DNA from: Prescottella subtropica | Lineage (GTDB): Bacteria > Actinomycetota > Actinomycetes > Mycobacteriales > Mycobacteriaceae | Direction: 5' to 3' | NCBI RefSeq assembly: GCF_005434945.1 | Contig: NZ_SKCH01000024.1 | Coordinates: forward strand, 1 to 57,266 | Length of the DNA stretch: 57,266 nt | Shown here: piece after piece, positions 17,290 through 25,950 of the stretch | Position numbering within the stretch: position 1 is the first letter of the stretch | How the letters are laid out: every line of letters begins with the position of its first letter | Position numbers and translations under genes: made by a program | The notes under the pieces: model-generated | Told to the model about the DNA's origin: nothing | The model's input: the letters and a program-made list of their open reading frames with translations, nothing else | Database searches by the model: none

Positions 17290-17315
17290 CCGAATCATCG
17301 ACAATGATGACTCGG
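17290..17315 (-). terminator. Weak hairpin between lysS and lsr2
   Basis: A ten-position stem with one mismatch (17290-17299 with 17306-17315) lies 27 nt past the lysS stop. It could partly terminate lysS transcripts before lsr2. Confidence 0.35.
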
Positions 17316-17341
17316 CAATATTCGGTGAATGAAATCCCCGG

Positions 17342-18853
17342 TCAGCGCGCCGACGGACGGACAATTGGGAACAGGATCGTTTCACGGATTCCCAATCCGG
17401 TGAGCGCCATCAGCAGACGGTCGATTCCCATACCGGTACCCGTTGTCGGCGGCATCCCCTGCTCCATCGCGGCGAGGAACTCCTCGTCGAGAACCATCGC
17501 CTCGTCGTCGCCGGCCGACGCCAGGCGCGCCTGATCGACGAACCTTTCCCGCTGGATGATCGGGTCGACCAGTTCGGAATAGCCGGTCGCGAGTTCGAAT
17601 CCGCGAATGTAGAGGTCCCACTTCTCCGTCACACCCGGCAGATCACGGTGCTGACGTGTCAGCGGCGACGTCTCGACCGGGAAGTTCCGCACGAACGTCG
17701 GCGCGAACAGCTGATCGCCGCACTGGTGCTCCCACAGCTCCTCGACGAGCTTGCCGTGGCCGTAACCCTTGTCCTTCGGAACCTCGAGGCCCACCTTCGC
17801 GGCGAGCGCCAGCAGCTCCTCGACCGACGTGTCCGGGGTCACCGGGACACCGATGGCCTCGGACAGCGACGGATACATCTCCATCGTCTTCCACTCGCCG
17901 CTCAGGTCGTACTCGGTGCCGTCGGCGAGAGTGACGACCTGGGTGCCGAACGCGTTCTGCGCGACCTCCTGGACGAGTTCGCGGATCATCGTCGCCGAAT
18001 CGTCGTACGTGCCGTACGCCTCGTACGTCTCGAGCATCGCGAATTCCGGCGAGTGCGTCGAGTCGACACCCTCGTTGCGGAAGTTGCGATTGATCTCGAA
18101 GACCTTCTCGATACCGCCGACGACGCAACGCTTGAGGAACAGCTCCGGCGCGATCCGCAGGTACAGGTCGATGTCGAGGGCGTTCGAATGCGTCACGAAC
18201 GGGCGCGCGGCCGCGCCACCGTGCAGGGTCTGCAGCATCGGCGTCTCGACCTCGAGGAAGCCGCGGCGCTCGAGTGCGTTGCGCAGCTCGCGCACGACGG
18301 CGACACGCTTACGGGCATTGTCCCGGGCCTCGGGACGCACGATGAGGTCGGCGTACCGCTGCCGGACGCGGGACTCCTCGCTCATCTCCTTGTGCGCGAC
18401 GGGCAGCGGACGCAGCGACTTGGCCGCCATCTGCCACTCGTCGGCCATCACCGACAACTCACCGCGCCGCGAGCTGATCACCTCACCGTGCACGAACACG
18501 AAGTCACCGAGGTCGACGTCGGACTTCCACGCCGCGAGCGCATCCTCGCCTACATTCGCGAGGCTCAGCATCGCCTGCAACTGGGTGCCGTCACCCTCCT
18601 GCAGCGTCGCGAAGCACAACTTGCCGGTGTTGCGGACGAAAATGACACGTCCGGCCACACCCACGACGGTGCCGGTGGCGGTGTCGGGCTCGAGCTCGGG
18701 GTACTGCGCGCGGATCTCCGCGAGGGAATGAGTGCGCGGGACCGACACCGGGTACGGTTCCCGGCCCTCGTCCAGCAGACGCTCCCGCTTCTCGCGGCGG
18801 ATCCGGAGCTGCTCGGGGGTGTCGTCGACAGGCTGAACTGGTGCTTCACTCAC
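17342..18853 (-). CDS. lysS: Lysyl-tRNA synthetase (class II)
   Basis: This enzyme charges tRNA-Lys. The 503 residues have an OB-fold anticodon domain (about 60-160), class II motif 1, motif 2 ([11 protein letters not shown]), and motif 3 near the end ([11 protein letters not shown]). Length is normal. The start is GTG 18853 (MSEAPVQ...), not the longer open frame to 18931, because a TATAGT -10 box sits only ten bases upstream and that frame would cross it. The gene would then have a very short or no leader. Confidence 0.95.
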   Translation of the reverse strand: MSEAPVQPVDDTPEQLRIRREKRERLLDEGREPYPVSVPRTHSLAEIRAQYPELEPDTATGTVVGVAGRVIFVRNTGKLCFATLQEGDGTQLQAMLSLANVGEDALAAWKSDVDLGDFVFVHGEVISSRRGELSVMADEWQMAAKSLRPLPVAHKEMSEESRVRQRYADLIVRPEARDNARKRVAVVRELRNALERRGFLEVETPMLQTLHGGAAARPFVTHSNALDIDLYLRIAPELFLKRCVVGGIEKVFEINRNFRNEGVDSTHSPEFAMLETYEAYGTYDDSATMIRELVQEVAQNAFGTQVVTLADGTEYDLSGEWKTMEMYPSLSEAIGVPVTPDTSVEELLALAAKVGLEVPKDKGYGHGKLVEELWEHQCGDQLFAPTFVRNFPVETSPLTRQHRDLPGVTEKWDLYIRGFELATGYSELVDPIIQRERFVDQARLASAGDDEAMVLDEEFLAAMEQGMPPTTGTGMGIDRLLMALTGLGIRETILFPIVRPSAR

Positions 18854-18863
18854 GGGGACCAAG

Positions 18864-18869
18864 ACTATA
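18864..18869 (-). promoter_or_regulatory. -10 element of lysS, near-leaderless
   Basis: TATAGT on the minus strand ends ten bases before the GTG at 18853. Transcription would begin 0-4 nt from the start codon. No good -35 is visible. Confidence 0.5.
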
Positions 18870-18918
18870 GGGCCGTAGCCGGACGATGTGTTCCCGGTGG
18901 CGTGAACCACTCCTCTTC

Positions 18919-18969
18919 GGCCGAATGTCACATGCGTTCAGTCGGACTGAACCGATGTGACATTCGGCC
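18919..18969 (-). terminator. Long hairpin between the rhodanese-like gene and lysS
   Basis: Arms 18919-18942 and 18946-18969 pair over 24 positions with two mismatches and a 3-nt CGG loop. It begins 15 nt after the rhodanese-like stop and should terminate that operon before the lysS promoter. Confidence 0.65.
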
Positions 18970-18983
18970 ACGGAATCGGGGGT

Positions 18984-19394
18984 TCAGTGCGCGGCGACTG
19001 CGGCCAGTTCACGGACGCAGTGCCGCTGGCCGATCAGGACACCGAGCAGACCGGCCGCCTTCAGTGCCCGGTAGCCGCCGGCCAGTCCGCTCGTCCGGTG
19101 CAGTCCGATCCGCCGCAACGACGCGACCGCAGCATCGGACGCCGCCCCGTCGGAGCTCACGATCACCCATTCGACATCGTGGTCGACGGCGAGCGCGAGA
19201 CGCCCGGCACCGGCCGGATCGACACGCTGCTCGAGGACGTCCGACTCGATCGCGAGGGCACCGGGCAGCGTGCCCTCGAGCACCCGCACGGACTGCGGGC
19301 GGATGTCCACGAAGATCGCGCCGCGGCGCACCGTCTCCCCGACCTCGAACACGGTCAGCCGGTCGACACTGGCAGCGAACGTAGCGGTGGTCAT
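18984..19394 (-). CDS. Rhodanese-fold protein without the catalytic cysteine
   Basis: A 136-residue single rhodanese domain: AIFVDIRP at about 26-33, then the active-site loop VIVSSDGAASDAA at about 78-90, then GLAGGYRALKAAGL. In active sulfurtransferases that loop carries a Cys at the position occupied here by Ser80 or Ser81. The only Cys in the protein is near residue 125, outside the loop. It probably binds or senses rather than transfers sulfur. Its ATG overlaps the stop of the dioxygenase-like gene (ATGA), so the two are coupled, a pairing common in actinobacteria. Both members of this pair have lost key residues. Confidence 0.82.
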   Translation of the reverse strand: MTTATFAASVDRLTVFEVGETVRRGAIFVDIRPQSVRVLEGTLPGALAIESDVLEQRVDPAGAGRLALAVDHDVEWVIVSSDGAASDAAVASLRRIGLHRTSGLAGGYRALKAAGLLGVLIGQRHCVRELAAVAAH

Positions 19395-19921
19395 GCGAGG
19401 TCTCCTTCGGGCAGGTCGGTCAGCTCGGTGCGGGTGCGTCGCAGCGACCCGGAATCGGTGACCTCGTAGTAGGACACGGTGGTGAGCGGCCGCGAATACG
19501 CGTGCACGCTCAGCGCGGGCTCGGCGACGGTTCCGGGCGTGCGGACGACGTCGTGCACCCAGCCGGCAGGGAACGCGGCCTGATCACCGGATTCGAGAGT
19601 GCGGTGGCGCAGTTCCCCGTCCACCCAACGGTATTCGGAAAGGCTGCCGCCGAGCACCGTCAGGGCACTGGAAGTGCTTGCGCGGCCGTGCAATTCGATA
19701 CGACGACCGCGGGGGCGACTGACCAGCCAGACATCGACGGCATCATCGCTGCGCAGCCGCACCGACCACAGTTCCCGCACCGGGAACGCTGACGGCAGCA
19801 AGTGGTCGTAGCGGCCGTCGAGAACATCCGACGCACCCTGGTCGGTGATACGCAGCAGATCCGCCGGCCGCAGCGCGGCGGAAGTGGACGCAGATGCGTC
19901 GACAGAAAAAGCAGAAAGCAT
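19391..19921 (-). CDS. Cysteine-dioxygenase-like cupin with an altered iron site
   Basis: A 176-residue cupin. Type I cysteine dioxygenases oxidise cysteine to cysteine sulfinate with Fe(II) held by three His, two in an LHDHG motif. Here the strand reads RRIELHGRAST: His78 is kept but the second ligand is Arg80. The third His is kept at 123 (PAGWVHDVV). The late SVHAYSRPLTTVSYYE matches the family end. Loss of one ligand predicts weak or altered metal binding, although the fold is retained. The ATG at 19921 has GGAG upstream. A Cys-Cys leader peptide and hairpin precede it, so the operon probably still responds to cysteine. Confidence 0.8.
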   Translation of the reverse strand: MLSAFSVDASASTSAALRPADLLRITDQGASDVLDGRYDHLLPSAFPVRELWSVRLRSDDAVDVWLVSRPRGRRIELHGRASTSSALTVLGGSLSEYRWVDGELRHRTLESGDQAAFPAGWVHDVVRTPGTVAEPALSVHAYSRPLTTVSYYEVTDSGSLRRTRTELTDLPEGDLA

Positions 19922-19943
19922 GAGTCGAAACTCCAGGAAAGTG

Positions 19944-19973
19944 AAAATTGATCGAGGCAGCGGTCAGCCTCGA
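19944..19973 (-). promoter_or_regulatory. Attenuator-like hairpin in the dioxygenase leader
   Basis: On the minus strand a 7-bp stem (19967-19973 with 19952-19958, 8-nt loop) overlaps the last codons of the Cys-Cys leader peptide and is followed by TCAATTTTC, so it resembles a small rho-independent terminator. In addition GCATGAGT at the leader ATG (19988-19995) is perfectly complementary to ACTCATGC at the dioxygenase start (19918-19925), so the leader could also mask the downstream start codon. A ribosome paused on the Cys codons would cover the stem. Confidence 0.55.
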
Positions 19974-20005
19974 CAACACTCCTGGGCACTCATGCAACGG
20001 AACAC
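19964..20005 (-). CDS. Cys-Cys leader peptide (cysteine attenuator uORF)
   Basis: A 13-codon frame from GTG at 20005 reads VFRCMSAQECCRG and stops at 19964; an internal ATG at 19993 gives MSAQECCRG. The adjacent Cys codons (TGT TGT) lie three codons before the stop. Short polycysteine uORFs, often leaderless, control sulfur-gene operons in mycobacteria by cysteine-responsive attenuation. This one lies 42 nt before a cysteine-dioxygenase-like gene. A CACTGT hexamer five bases before the GTG could be the -10 of a leaderless start. The frame is too short for statistics; the call rests on the CC motif and context. Confidence 0.62.
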   Translation of the reverse strand: MFRCMSAQECCRG

Positions 20006-20080
20006 GTCGAACAGTGTGCCACACCGAGACCGGCCGCGGAAGTACCCGAACGAATCTCGTTCGACTGCGACGACGCGTCC

Positions 20081-20263
20081 CTACCCGCAGGAATCGCCGC
20101 TACCGTCGCACCCGGATGCGTGCACCGGCCAGGTCTCGTGCCGGTCCGGGTCCACGCCGACGATCCGTAGGGCATGCTTCGACGCCTCCGGCAGGTCGGC
20201 TGCGGTCACGCCGCAGGCCAGTTCCTTCGCCGCTCCGAACGCGACGTCGCTCACGACGAGCAT
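20081..20263 (-). CDS. Small hypothetical protein between coaX and the dioxygenase operon
   Basis: A 60-residue frame (MLVVSDVAFGAAKELACG... ending SGCDGSGDSCG) starts at an ATG with GGGGAAG upstream and uses high-GC third positions like its neighbours. It has three Cys, two in a Gly/Ser/Asp-rich tail. No family is recognised. It begins 45 bp after the coaX stop on the same strand, so it may be the last gene of the pantothenate operon. M. tuberculosis also has a tiny gene (Rv3599c) in this gap. The remaining 75 bp to the leader peptide hold the probable promoter of the dioxygenase operon. Confidence 0.45.
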   Translation of the reverse strand: MLVVSDVAFGAAKELACGVTAADLPEASKHALRIVGVDPDRHETWPVHASGCDGSGDSCG

Positions 20264-20307
20264 CCCGACTTCCCCGAATCGGCGCTTGCCGGTCGCGCTT
20301 CGAGTCT

Positions 20308-21120
20308 TCAGATCTCCGTGCGCCTGGCGCCGCGCCGGGCGAGGTTGCGTTCGTACACCAACCGCAGGCCTTCGAGTGTCAGGTCCGGTTCGTGGTGTTC
20401 GACGGTCTCGCATTCCGGCATGATCAGTGGTGCGCTCTCGCCGGTCGCGATCACGGACACGTCGGATCCGCCGAATGCGGTGAGTTCCCGGCGAACTCGG
20501 TTCACGAGGCCGTCGACGAGGCCGGCGAATCCGAAGACGGCACCGGCCTGCATGCATTCGACGGTGTTCTTGCCGATCACCGATCGCGGCCGGACCAGTT
20601 CCACCATGCGCAGGGCCGCGGACTGCGATGCCAGCGCGTCGGTGGAGATTTCGAGTCCGGGCGCGATGGCGCCGCCGAGGAACTCGCCCTTCGCCGACAC
20701 GACGTCGACGCACGTCGACGTCCCGAAGTCGACGACGATGCATGGGCCTTCGTAGAAGTGGTGCGCGGCAAGGCTGTTGACGATCCGGTCGGCGCCCACT
20801 TCCTTGGGGTTGTCCACGAGCAGCGGCACCCCGGTACGCACTCCGGGTTCCACGACGACGTGCGGGACATGGTCCCAGTAGCGGCCGAGCATCACGCGGA
20901 TCTCCCGCAGCACCGACGGCACCGTCGACAGCGCGGCGACACCGGTGATCTGCTCGACGTGGGCGCCGAGCAGTCCCCGGAAGGTGAGCGCCAGTTCGTC
21001 GGCGGTCATCCGCGCGTCGGTCCGCATGCGCCAGTCCCGCACCAGCTTCGCATGGGAGCCTGCGCCGGTGAAGAGTCCGAGAACGATGTCGGTGTTCCGG
21101 ACGTCGACGGTGAGGAGCAC
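20308..21120 (-). CDS. coaX: Type III pantothenate kinase
   Basis: Catalyses the first step of coenzyme A synthesis, phosphorylating pantothenate, without feedback by CoA. The 270-residue product has the ASKHA phosphate-1 motif as DVRNT at 6-10 (Arg in place of the usual Gly, as I recall for mycobacterial CoaX), GADRIVN, and [10 protein letters not shown] with the second phosphate motif. The GTG start is four bases downstream of the panD stop, so it is in the panC-panD-coaX operon. Confidence 0.92.
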   Translation of the reverse strand: MLLTVDVRNTDIVLGLFTGAGSHAKLVRDWRMRTDARMTADELALTFRGLLGAHVEQITGVAALSTVPSVLREIRVMLGRYWDHVPHVVVEPGVRTGVPLLVDNPKEVGADRIVNSLAAHHFYEGPCIVVDFGTSTCVDVVSAKGEFLGGAIAPGLEISTDALASQSAALRMVELVRPRSVIGKNTVECMQAGAVFGFAGLVDGLVNRVRRELTAFGGSDVSVIATGESAPLIMPECETVEHHEPDLTLEGLRLVYERNLARRGARRTEI

Positions 21121-21124
21121 CGCT

Positions 21125-21547
21125 CTACACCAGGCTGGAGAGCATCCGCGGCGTGATCAGACCCGACCCCTCGGGGGCGTGTGCCGGATCGGTGCCGAGT
21201 TCGACCGGCTTGTTGTCGCCGTCGACGAACACGACGTTCGGGGCGTACTCGCGGATCTCCGCCTCGTTCATCACGCCGTACGCGATGATGATGACGAGAT
21301 CACCCGGGTTGACGAGATGCGCTGCAGCGCCGTTGATTCCGATGACGCCGGTGCCGCGTTCCCCCGCGATCGCGTACGTCTCGAGGCGGGCACCGTTGTC
21401 GATGTCGACGATCGTGACCTGCTCCCCTTCGAGCAGATCCGCGGCGTCCAGCAGGTCCTGGTCGATCGTCACCGAGCCGACGTAGTGCAGGTCGGCGTGG
21501 GTGACTGTGGCCCGATGAATTTTCGACTTCATCATGGTGCGCAACAT
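21125..21547 (-). CDS. panD: Aspartate 1-decarboxylase proenzyme
   Basis: Makes beta-alanine for pantothenate. The 140-residue proenzyme self-cleaves at Gly24-Ser25 (YVGSVTID) to create the pyruvoyl group; both residues are present at the canonical position. The mature-chain sequence [13 protein letters not shown] and the RxYxxxVxFVD end are conserved. The ATG at 21547 has AAGGAC five bases upstream; a longer upstream reading overlaps panC and is not needed. It is 31 bp downstream of panC. Confidence 0.95.
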   Translation of the reverse strand: MLRTMMKSKIHRATVTHADLHYVGSVTIDQDLLDAADLLEGEQVTIVDIDNGARLETYAIAGERGTGVIGINGAAAHLVNPGDLVIIIAYGVMNEAEIREYAPNVVFVDGDNKPVELGTDPAHAPEGSGLITPRMLSSLV

Positions 21548-21578
21548 GTTCGGTCCTTCGGTAGTCGTCGGGAAGAGA

Positions 21579-22523
21579 TCAGAAGATGTCGGGGGCGGTG
21601 GGATCGCCCGCCTGCGTGTCACGTTCGAGGAATCCGGTACCGACCGCGACACCGACGTTGTCGATCAGCCGGGTGGATCCGATGCGGGCGGCGACGAGCA
21701 GACGCCCGTCACCGCGCTCGGGCGCCGGGCCCAGGTCCACACCGCGCACCTCGAGGTAGTCGACCTCGATCGCGGGCACGGTCGCGAGCACCTCACGCGC
21801 GGTCGCGACGATCGCGTCGGCGCCGCCCGCAGCGGCGTGCGCGCCCGCGACGAGCGCCGCGGACAGGGTCGTGGCGAGTCCGCGCTGCTCGGTGTCCAGG
21901 TAGCGGTTGCGTGACGACAGCGCCAGTCCGTCCTGCTCGCGCACGGTCGGGACCCCGAAGATCCGCACGTCGAAGTTCAGGTCGACGACCATCTGCCGGA
22001 TGAGCGTGAGCTGCTGGTAGTCCTTCTCCCCGAAGAACGCGGCGTTCGGTGCGGCGATCTGCAGCAGCTTCGCGACGACGGTGAGCATGCCTGCGAAGTG
22101 CGTCGGCCGGCTCTGCCCTTCGAGTTCGGCGCCGAGCGGGCCCGGCTGCACGGTGGTGCGCGGCCCGGCCGGGTACATCGCGGCCGCGTTCGGCGCGAAC
22201 ACCAACTCGACACCGGCCTCGCGGAGCAGGTCGAGGTCGGCGTCGAGGGTGCGCGGGTAGGCGTCGAGGTCCTCGTTCGCACCGAACTGGAGCGGGTTGA
22301 CGAAGATCGACACGATCACGACGGCACCGGACAGCTTCGCCTGCCGGACCAGTTCCAGGTGCCCCTCGTGCAGTGCGCCCATCGTCGGGACGAGCGCCAC
22401 CTGGCGGCCGACGCCCCGCAGTGCCTTCGACACCCGCGTGAGGATCGCCGGGTCGTGGTGCACGGTCAGTTCGCCGCGCTTGTATCCGCCCTGCAGTGCA
22501 GACGTTTCGGTCACCGTGCTCAT
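21579..22523 (-). CDS. panC: Pantothenate synthetase
   Basis: Condenses pantoate and beta-alanine through a pantoyl-adenylate. The 314 residues carry the HIGH-type motif [15 protein letters not shown], the [10 protein letters not shown] nucleotide loop and the KMSKS-like SSRNRYL. Length is normal with a slightly extended N-terminus. It starts the pan operon, 18 bp after the DUF2520 gene, so pantothenate synthesis is linked to that protein as in M. tuberculosis. Confidence 0.95.
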   Translation of the reverse strand: MSTVTETSALQGGYKRGELTVHHDPAILTRVSKALRGVGRQVALVPTMGALHEGHLELVRQAKLSGAVVIVSIFVNPLQFGANEDLDAYPRTLDADLDLLREAGVELVFAPNAAAMYPAGPRTTVQPGPLGAELEGQSRPTHFAGMLTVVAKLLQIAAPNAAFFGEKDYQQLTLIRQMVVDLNFDVRIFGVPTVREQDGLALSSRNRYLDTEQRGLATTLSAALVAGAHAAAGGADAIVATAREVLATVPAIEVDYLEVRGVDLGPAPERGDGRLLVAARIGSTRLIDNVGVAVGTGFLERDTQAGDPTAPDIF

Positions 22524-22541
22524 TCCTTGCTCATTTTCTGC

Positions 22542-23480
22542 TCAATCCCGATCTTCGAGAACATCCATCAGTTCCGGCTTCGCCGCGGTGCGCTGCGCGG
22601 TCCGCAGCGACAGGGCCCGGTACCCGGCGGCCAACTGCGGGTCGACGTCCGTGAGGACGTCGAGGTGCTTCGCGACGGCGGCCGCGTCGCCCCGTGCGAC
22701 AGGCCCGGTCAGGCCGGCCTGGCCGCGTCGCAGCGCGTTGTCGAGGGCCGCTGCCAACAGCGGCCGCAGCACGCGCTCCGGCAACCCGTTCGGGTCGTCG
22801 CCGACGAGTTCCTGCCCCAGCAGTTCCTGCCCCTCGAGCGCGACGCGCAGTGCTTCGACGGCGTCGACGACGAGCGTCACCAGATGATTGCTGCCGTGTG
22901 CGAGGGCCGCGTGGTAGAGCGACCGGAGATCTTCCCGGACCCGGACCGGTTCGCCACCGATCTCGAGGACGAGCGACTGGCCGATCGCGTAGCCGATGTC
23001 GTCGGCCGCGGTGATGCCGAAGCACGCGTCCGACAACCGGACGGTGTCCTCGGCGTGACCGGTGAAGGTCATCGCGGGATGGATCGCGAGCGGAACGATG
23101 CCGTGGGAGGTGAGCGGCGCGAGAATGCCGATACCGTTGGCTCCGGACACGTGTACGACGATCGTGCCCGGGCGCACGGACTCGGTAGCGGCCAGGCCCC
23201 TGACCAGACCGGCAAGTTCGTCGTCGGGGACGGCGAGCACGAGCAGTTCGGCGCGGGCCGCGACATCGTCCGCCGGCAGGATCTCGGCGTCGGGAAGACG
23301 CGTCTCGGCGCGGTGGATCGAGGCGTCGGACACCGCGGAGCAGGCGACGACCAGATGGCCGACGCGCTCGAGCGCGGCACCGATCGCTGTCCCGACTCGT
23401 CCCGCCGAGACGATACCGACCGTCAATCGTGCGGGCGCGGGACCGTTGGTGATCCCGAAAGAGGTCCCCAAGGAGGCCAC
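22542..23480 (-). CDS. Rossmann-fold / DUF2520 protein (Rv3603c-like)
   Basis: A 312-residue NAD(P)-binding oxidoreductase-like protein. The N-terminal Rossmann domain has VGIVSAGRVGTAIG at about 21-34, and the second half is the helical DUF2520 domain (HxGSNHLVTL region). The fold recalls ketopantoate reductase, and such proteins often neighbour panC, so a role in pantoate supply is often proposed but not proven here. The GTG at 23480 has GAGAGGA upstream. It begins the pan operon and lies 110 bp after the next gene upstream. Confidence 0.85.
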   Translation of the reverse strand: MASLGTSFGITNGPAPARLTVGIVSAGRVGTAIGAALERVGHLVVACSAVSDASIHRAETRLPDAEILPADDVAARAELLVLAVPDDELAGLVRGLAATESVRPGTIVVHVSGANGIGILAPLTSHGIVPLAIHPAMTFTGHAEDTVRLSDACFGITAADDIGYAIGQSLVLEIGGEPVRVREDLRSLYHAALAHGSNHLVTLVVDAVEALRVALEGQELLGQELVGDDPNGLPERVLRPLLAAALDNALRRGQAGLTGPVARGDAAAVAKHLDVLTDVDPQLAAGYRALSLRTAQRTAAKPELMDVLEDRD

Positions 23481-23590
23481 TGTCGTCCTCTCGTTCGTTC
23501 CAGTCCCGCTCGGCGGGTACCAGACGTCCTGCGGAGAGGATAGCCCCGCACGAAGTCACGTCGCCACGGCCGGTCGACGTGATCTGCAGC

Positions 23591-24529
23591 TCACTCGGCG
23601 CGACGACGCCGCCTCGGCCCCGCGTCCGCGGCCTGCCGCGACTCGAGATTCGCCATGATCTCGGCGACCGAGAGCCCGTTCGCGTGCGCACCGCTGTCGG
23701 GGTCTTCTGCCAGTCGGCGGGAGCGACGGGAACCCGGACGCGGCTCGTCGAACTCGTCCTCCAGTTCGGTCTCGGCCTCGGCCTCGGGTTCGATCTCGAG
23801 TTCCGGTTCCGTCTCGTCGACCGGGGCCACGTCCACGGCAAGCTCCGACTCGACCGCGACCGCGTCCTCGACCACGTCCTGAGACTCGACCACGTCCTCG
23901 GCCTCGATCGGCGGGATCACCGTCGTCTCCGCGGTGACCGGGGCGTCGTACGGGGTGGCGAAACCGGGGCCGCTCGGTGTCGGTGACGCCTCACGATCGG
24001 GGTCCGGCCCCGGACGGCCGGGCACGAACAGGCCCGACGCGGCCGGCTGATAACCGCCGGCCAGTTCCTGCACCCGCGTCGACTCGGCGCGCAGCGCGAC
24101 CCGGTCCTCGGGCAGCCGGCCGTCGAACAGGACCTCCAGGTTGCGGCGCAGTGCGGCCAGTTCGTCCCGCAGCGCCGCCAGTGTCTCGGCCTCGGCGCCG
24201 AGTTCGCCGCGTACCCGCGCCTCGACCCCGAGTTCGTACTCGCGGCGGGCGGTGATCTCCCGTTCGAGCTGCAGTTCGTACACCTTCTGCAGGTCCCGGA
24301 CCTTCGCCTTCTCGAGCGCCGATTCCCGGCGGTACTTCGTCATGGCGAGGGCACCCAACGTCGCCGCCCACAATGCGACGACCAACCCCACTCGGAGCAG
24401 TTGGACACTCTCGCTGAAGATGAGAAAGAGAGATGCCACCACGGCGAGCACCACCAGCCCGGCAACGACCATCTGGCTCGTGCTGCGGCGGTTGCGGCGT
24501 ACTGGCTTGGCGCGACCCGGAACCGTCAT
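23591..24529 (-). CDS. Membrane protein with coiled coil and acidic tail (Rv3604c-like)
   Basis: A 312-residue protein: a basic N-terminus, two membrane spans (about 20-40 and 45-62), a charged helical stretch predicted as coiled coil at about 66-130, a proline-rich linker, then a strongly acidic Glu/Asp/Val segment at about 205-265 and a basic C-terminal end (RRRRRAE). This matches the position and layout of M. tuberculosis Rv3604c. The cytoplasmic tail could be a scaffold. No enzymatic motif is visible. It separates the folate cluster from the pan cluster. Confidence 0.75.
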   Translation of the reverse strand: MTVPGRAKPVRRNRRSTSQMVVAGLVVLAVVASLFLIFSESVQLLRVGLVVALWAATLGALAMTKYRRESALEKAKVRDLQKVYELQLEREITARREYELGVEARVRGELGAEAETLAALRDELAALRRNLEVLFDGRLPEDRVALRAESTRVQELAGGYQPAASGLFVPGRPGPDPDREASPTPSGPGFATPYDAPVTAETTVIPPIEAEDVVESQDVVEDAVAVESELAVDVAPVDETEPELEIEPEAEAETELEDEFDEPRPGSRRSRRLAEDPDSGAHANGLSVAEIMANLESRQAADAGPRRRRRAE

Positions 24530-24587
24530 GTATTTCAGGGTAGCGGCAGATCCGGACGAACCTGATTCGGCGACATTTCGGACACGC

Positions 24588-25055
24588 TCAGTGGGCGGGT
24601 CGATCCGACAGGTCGTCGGGGGTGCGGCAGCAGTGTTCGAGCCACAGGGCCGCCCCCACCAGCACGACTGCCGCGATCAGTCCGATGATGACGCCGGGGC
24701 TGTCGGACACCGCCGCCCGCAGATGCGACCGCTGCGGCCACAGGAAGACGAGGAAACCGGTCCACACCCCGGCGCTCGCGGCCCCCACCAACGCCGACGC
24801 CTTCGCCAGGGCGGCCGCGCGGGCCGCCGTGATCGGATGCAGCTGCCGCGGGCCGGTCCCGATCGCATGATCACGGACCCGCGCCCGGATCACGAACGCC
24901 AGTACCGTCTCGATCACCGCGACCGGGTACAGCGAGGCACCCGCATAGACCGGGATCGGGGGGAGGGACCCGTACGAGACACGGACCAGCAGCCAGGTCG
25001 CGACGGCGGCGAGCAGCGCCAACGACAGCACGTCCCAGATCCGTGTCGGCTTCAT
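24588..25055 (-). CDS. DUF3180-type membrane protein (Rv3605c-like)
   Basis: A 155-residue protein with four membrane spans (about 9-26, 34-56, 77-100 and 112-140), short loops and a Cys-Cys pair near the end. It matches the actinobacterial family always found after folK. Its ATG lies five bases after the folK stop, so it belongs to the folate operon. Function is unknown; the conserved link to pterin genes suggests an accessory role. Confidence 0.8.
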   Translation of the reverse strand: MKPTRIWDVLSLALLAAVATWLLVRVSYGSLPPIPVYAGASLYPVAVIETVLAFVIRARVRDHAIGTGPRQLHPITAARAAALAKASALVGAASAGVWTGFLVFLWPQRSHLRAAVSDSPGVIIGLIAAVVLVGAALWLEHCCRTPDDLSDRPAH

Positions 25056-25060
25056 CCCGG

Positions 25061-25567
25061 CTACCGTAGTTCCAGCGACCGCGGCGTCCGGCGTACTCCG
25101 GCGATGTCGGCCGCATCGAGACCCGTGAGCAGGTCGTCGACCCGCGCCGGACGGCCGTCGACGACGAGGACCGCGTCCGGTTCCACGGCGAGCCACGGCA
25201 CCAGCACGAACGCCCGCTCGTGGGCCCGCGGATGCGGCAACGTCAGTTCCGGGTCGTCGCTGCGGATGTCGTCGCACGTCACCACGTCGACGTCGAGGGT
25301 CCGCGGCCCCCACCGCTGCTCCCGCACCCGGTCGGCCTCCGCCTCCAACCGCTGCCCGCGACGCAACCATTCCCGGCTGTCGGCACCCGGATCGTCGACG
25401 ATCACCGTCGCGTTCAGGAAGTCCTGCTGCTCGACGCCGCCCCACGGCGCCGTCGCGTAGACCGGTGAGACAGCGACGATCCACTCCCGCAGACCGTCCA
25501 CAACCGCCTGCAGGTGCCCGAAACTGTCGCCGATGTTGGAACCGATCGACAGGACCGCGCGGCTCAC
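25061..25567 (-). CDS. folK: 2-amino-4-hydroxy-6-hydroxymethyldihydropteridine pyrophosphokinase
   Basis: Transfers pyrophosphate from ATP to the pterin in folate synthesis. The 168 residues have the N-terminal [10 protein letters not shown], the [13 protein letters not shown] motif (Asp pair binding Mg) and [16 protein letters not shown]. The GTG start overlaps the folB stop (GTGA). It precedes the DUF3180 gene. Confidence 0.95.
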   Translation of the reverse strand: MSRAVLSIGSNIGDSFGHLQAVVDGLREWIVAVSPVYATAPWGGVEQQDFLNATVIVDDPGADSREWLRRGQRLEAEADRVREQRWGPRTLDVDVVTCDDIRSDDPELTLPHPRAHERAFVLVPWLAVEPDAVLVVDGRPARVDDLLTGLDAADIAGVRRTPRSLELR

Positions 25568-25950
25568 CCCGCGTCCCCGGTACCGGTCCGGGACCGGACG
25601 GCGACCACCGCGACATCGGAGAACGTCAACGGGATCGGCGCGGACGGCTTGTGCAGCACCACCTCGACCCGTCGCACCCGCGGATCACGCATGACGTCGT
25701 CGGCGATCTCCGCCGACACCGTTTCGATGAGGTCGCGCACCGGTCCCGCGACGATCGCGGCGGCCCGCTGGGCGAGTTCGCCGTAGTCGAACGTGTCCCG
25801 CAGATCGTCCGACGCGGCCGCCGGCGCCAGATCCATCCACAGGGTCACGTCGACGAGGAAGTCCTGGCCGTCCCGCTTCTCGTGGTCGAACACACCGTGG
25901 TGGCCGCGGACCCGCAGCCCCCGCAACTCGATCCGGTCGAACTCATTCAC
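25564..25950 (-). CDS. folB: Dihydroneopterin aldolase
   Basis: Converts dihydroneopterin to hydroxymethyl-dihydropterin and glycolaldehyde. The 128-residue product contains [19 protein letters not shown] with the catalytic-site Glu/His region, and LHKPSAPIP with the conserved Lys. The ATG overlaps the folP end by eight bases and the stop overlaps the folK start. FolB forms octamers. Confidence 0.95.
   Translation of the reverse strand: MNEFDRIELRGLRVRGHHGVFDHEKRDGQDFLVDVTLWMDLAPAAASDDLRDTFDYGELAQRAAAIVAGPVRDLIETVSAEIADDVMRDPRVRRVEVVLHKPSAPIPLTFSDVAVVAVRSRTGTGDAG

Noticed and set aside
13984-17307. 1107-codon plus-strand frame
   Set aside because: Antisense to the lipase/transferase cassette and lsr2; no recognisable motif.
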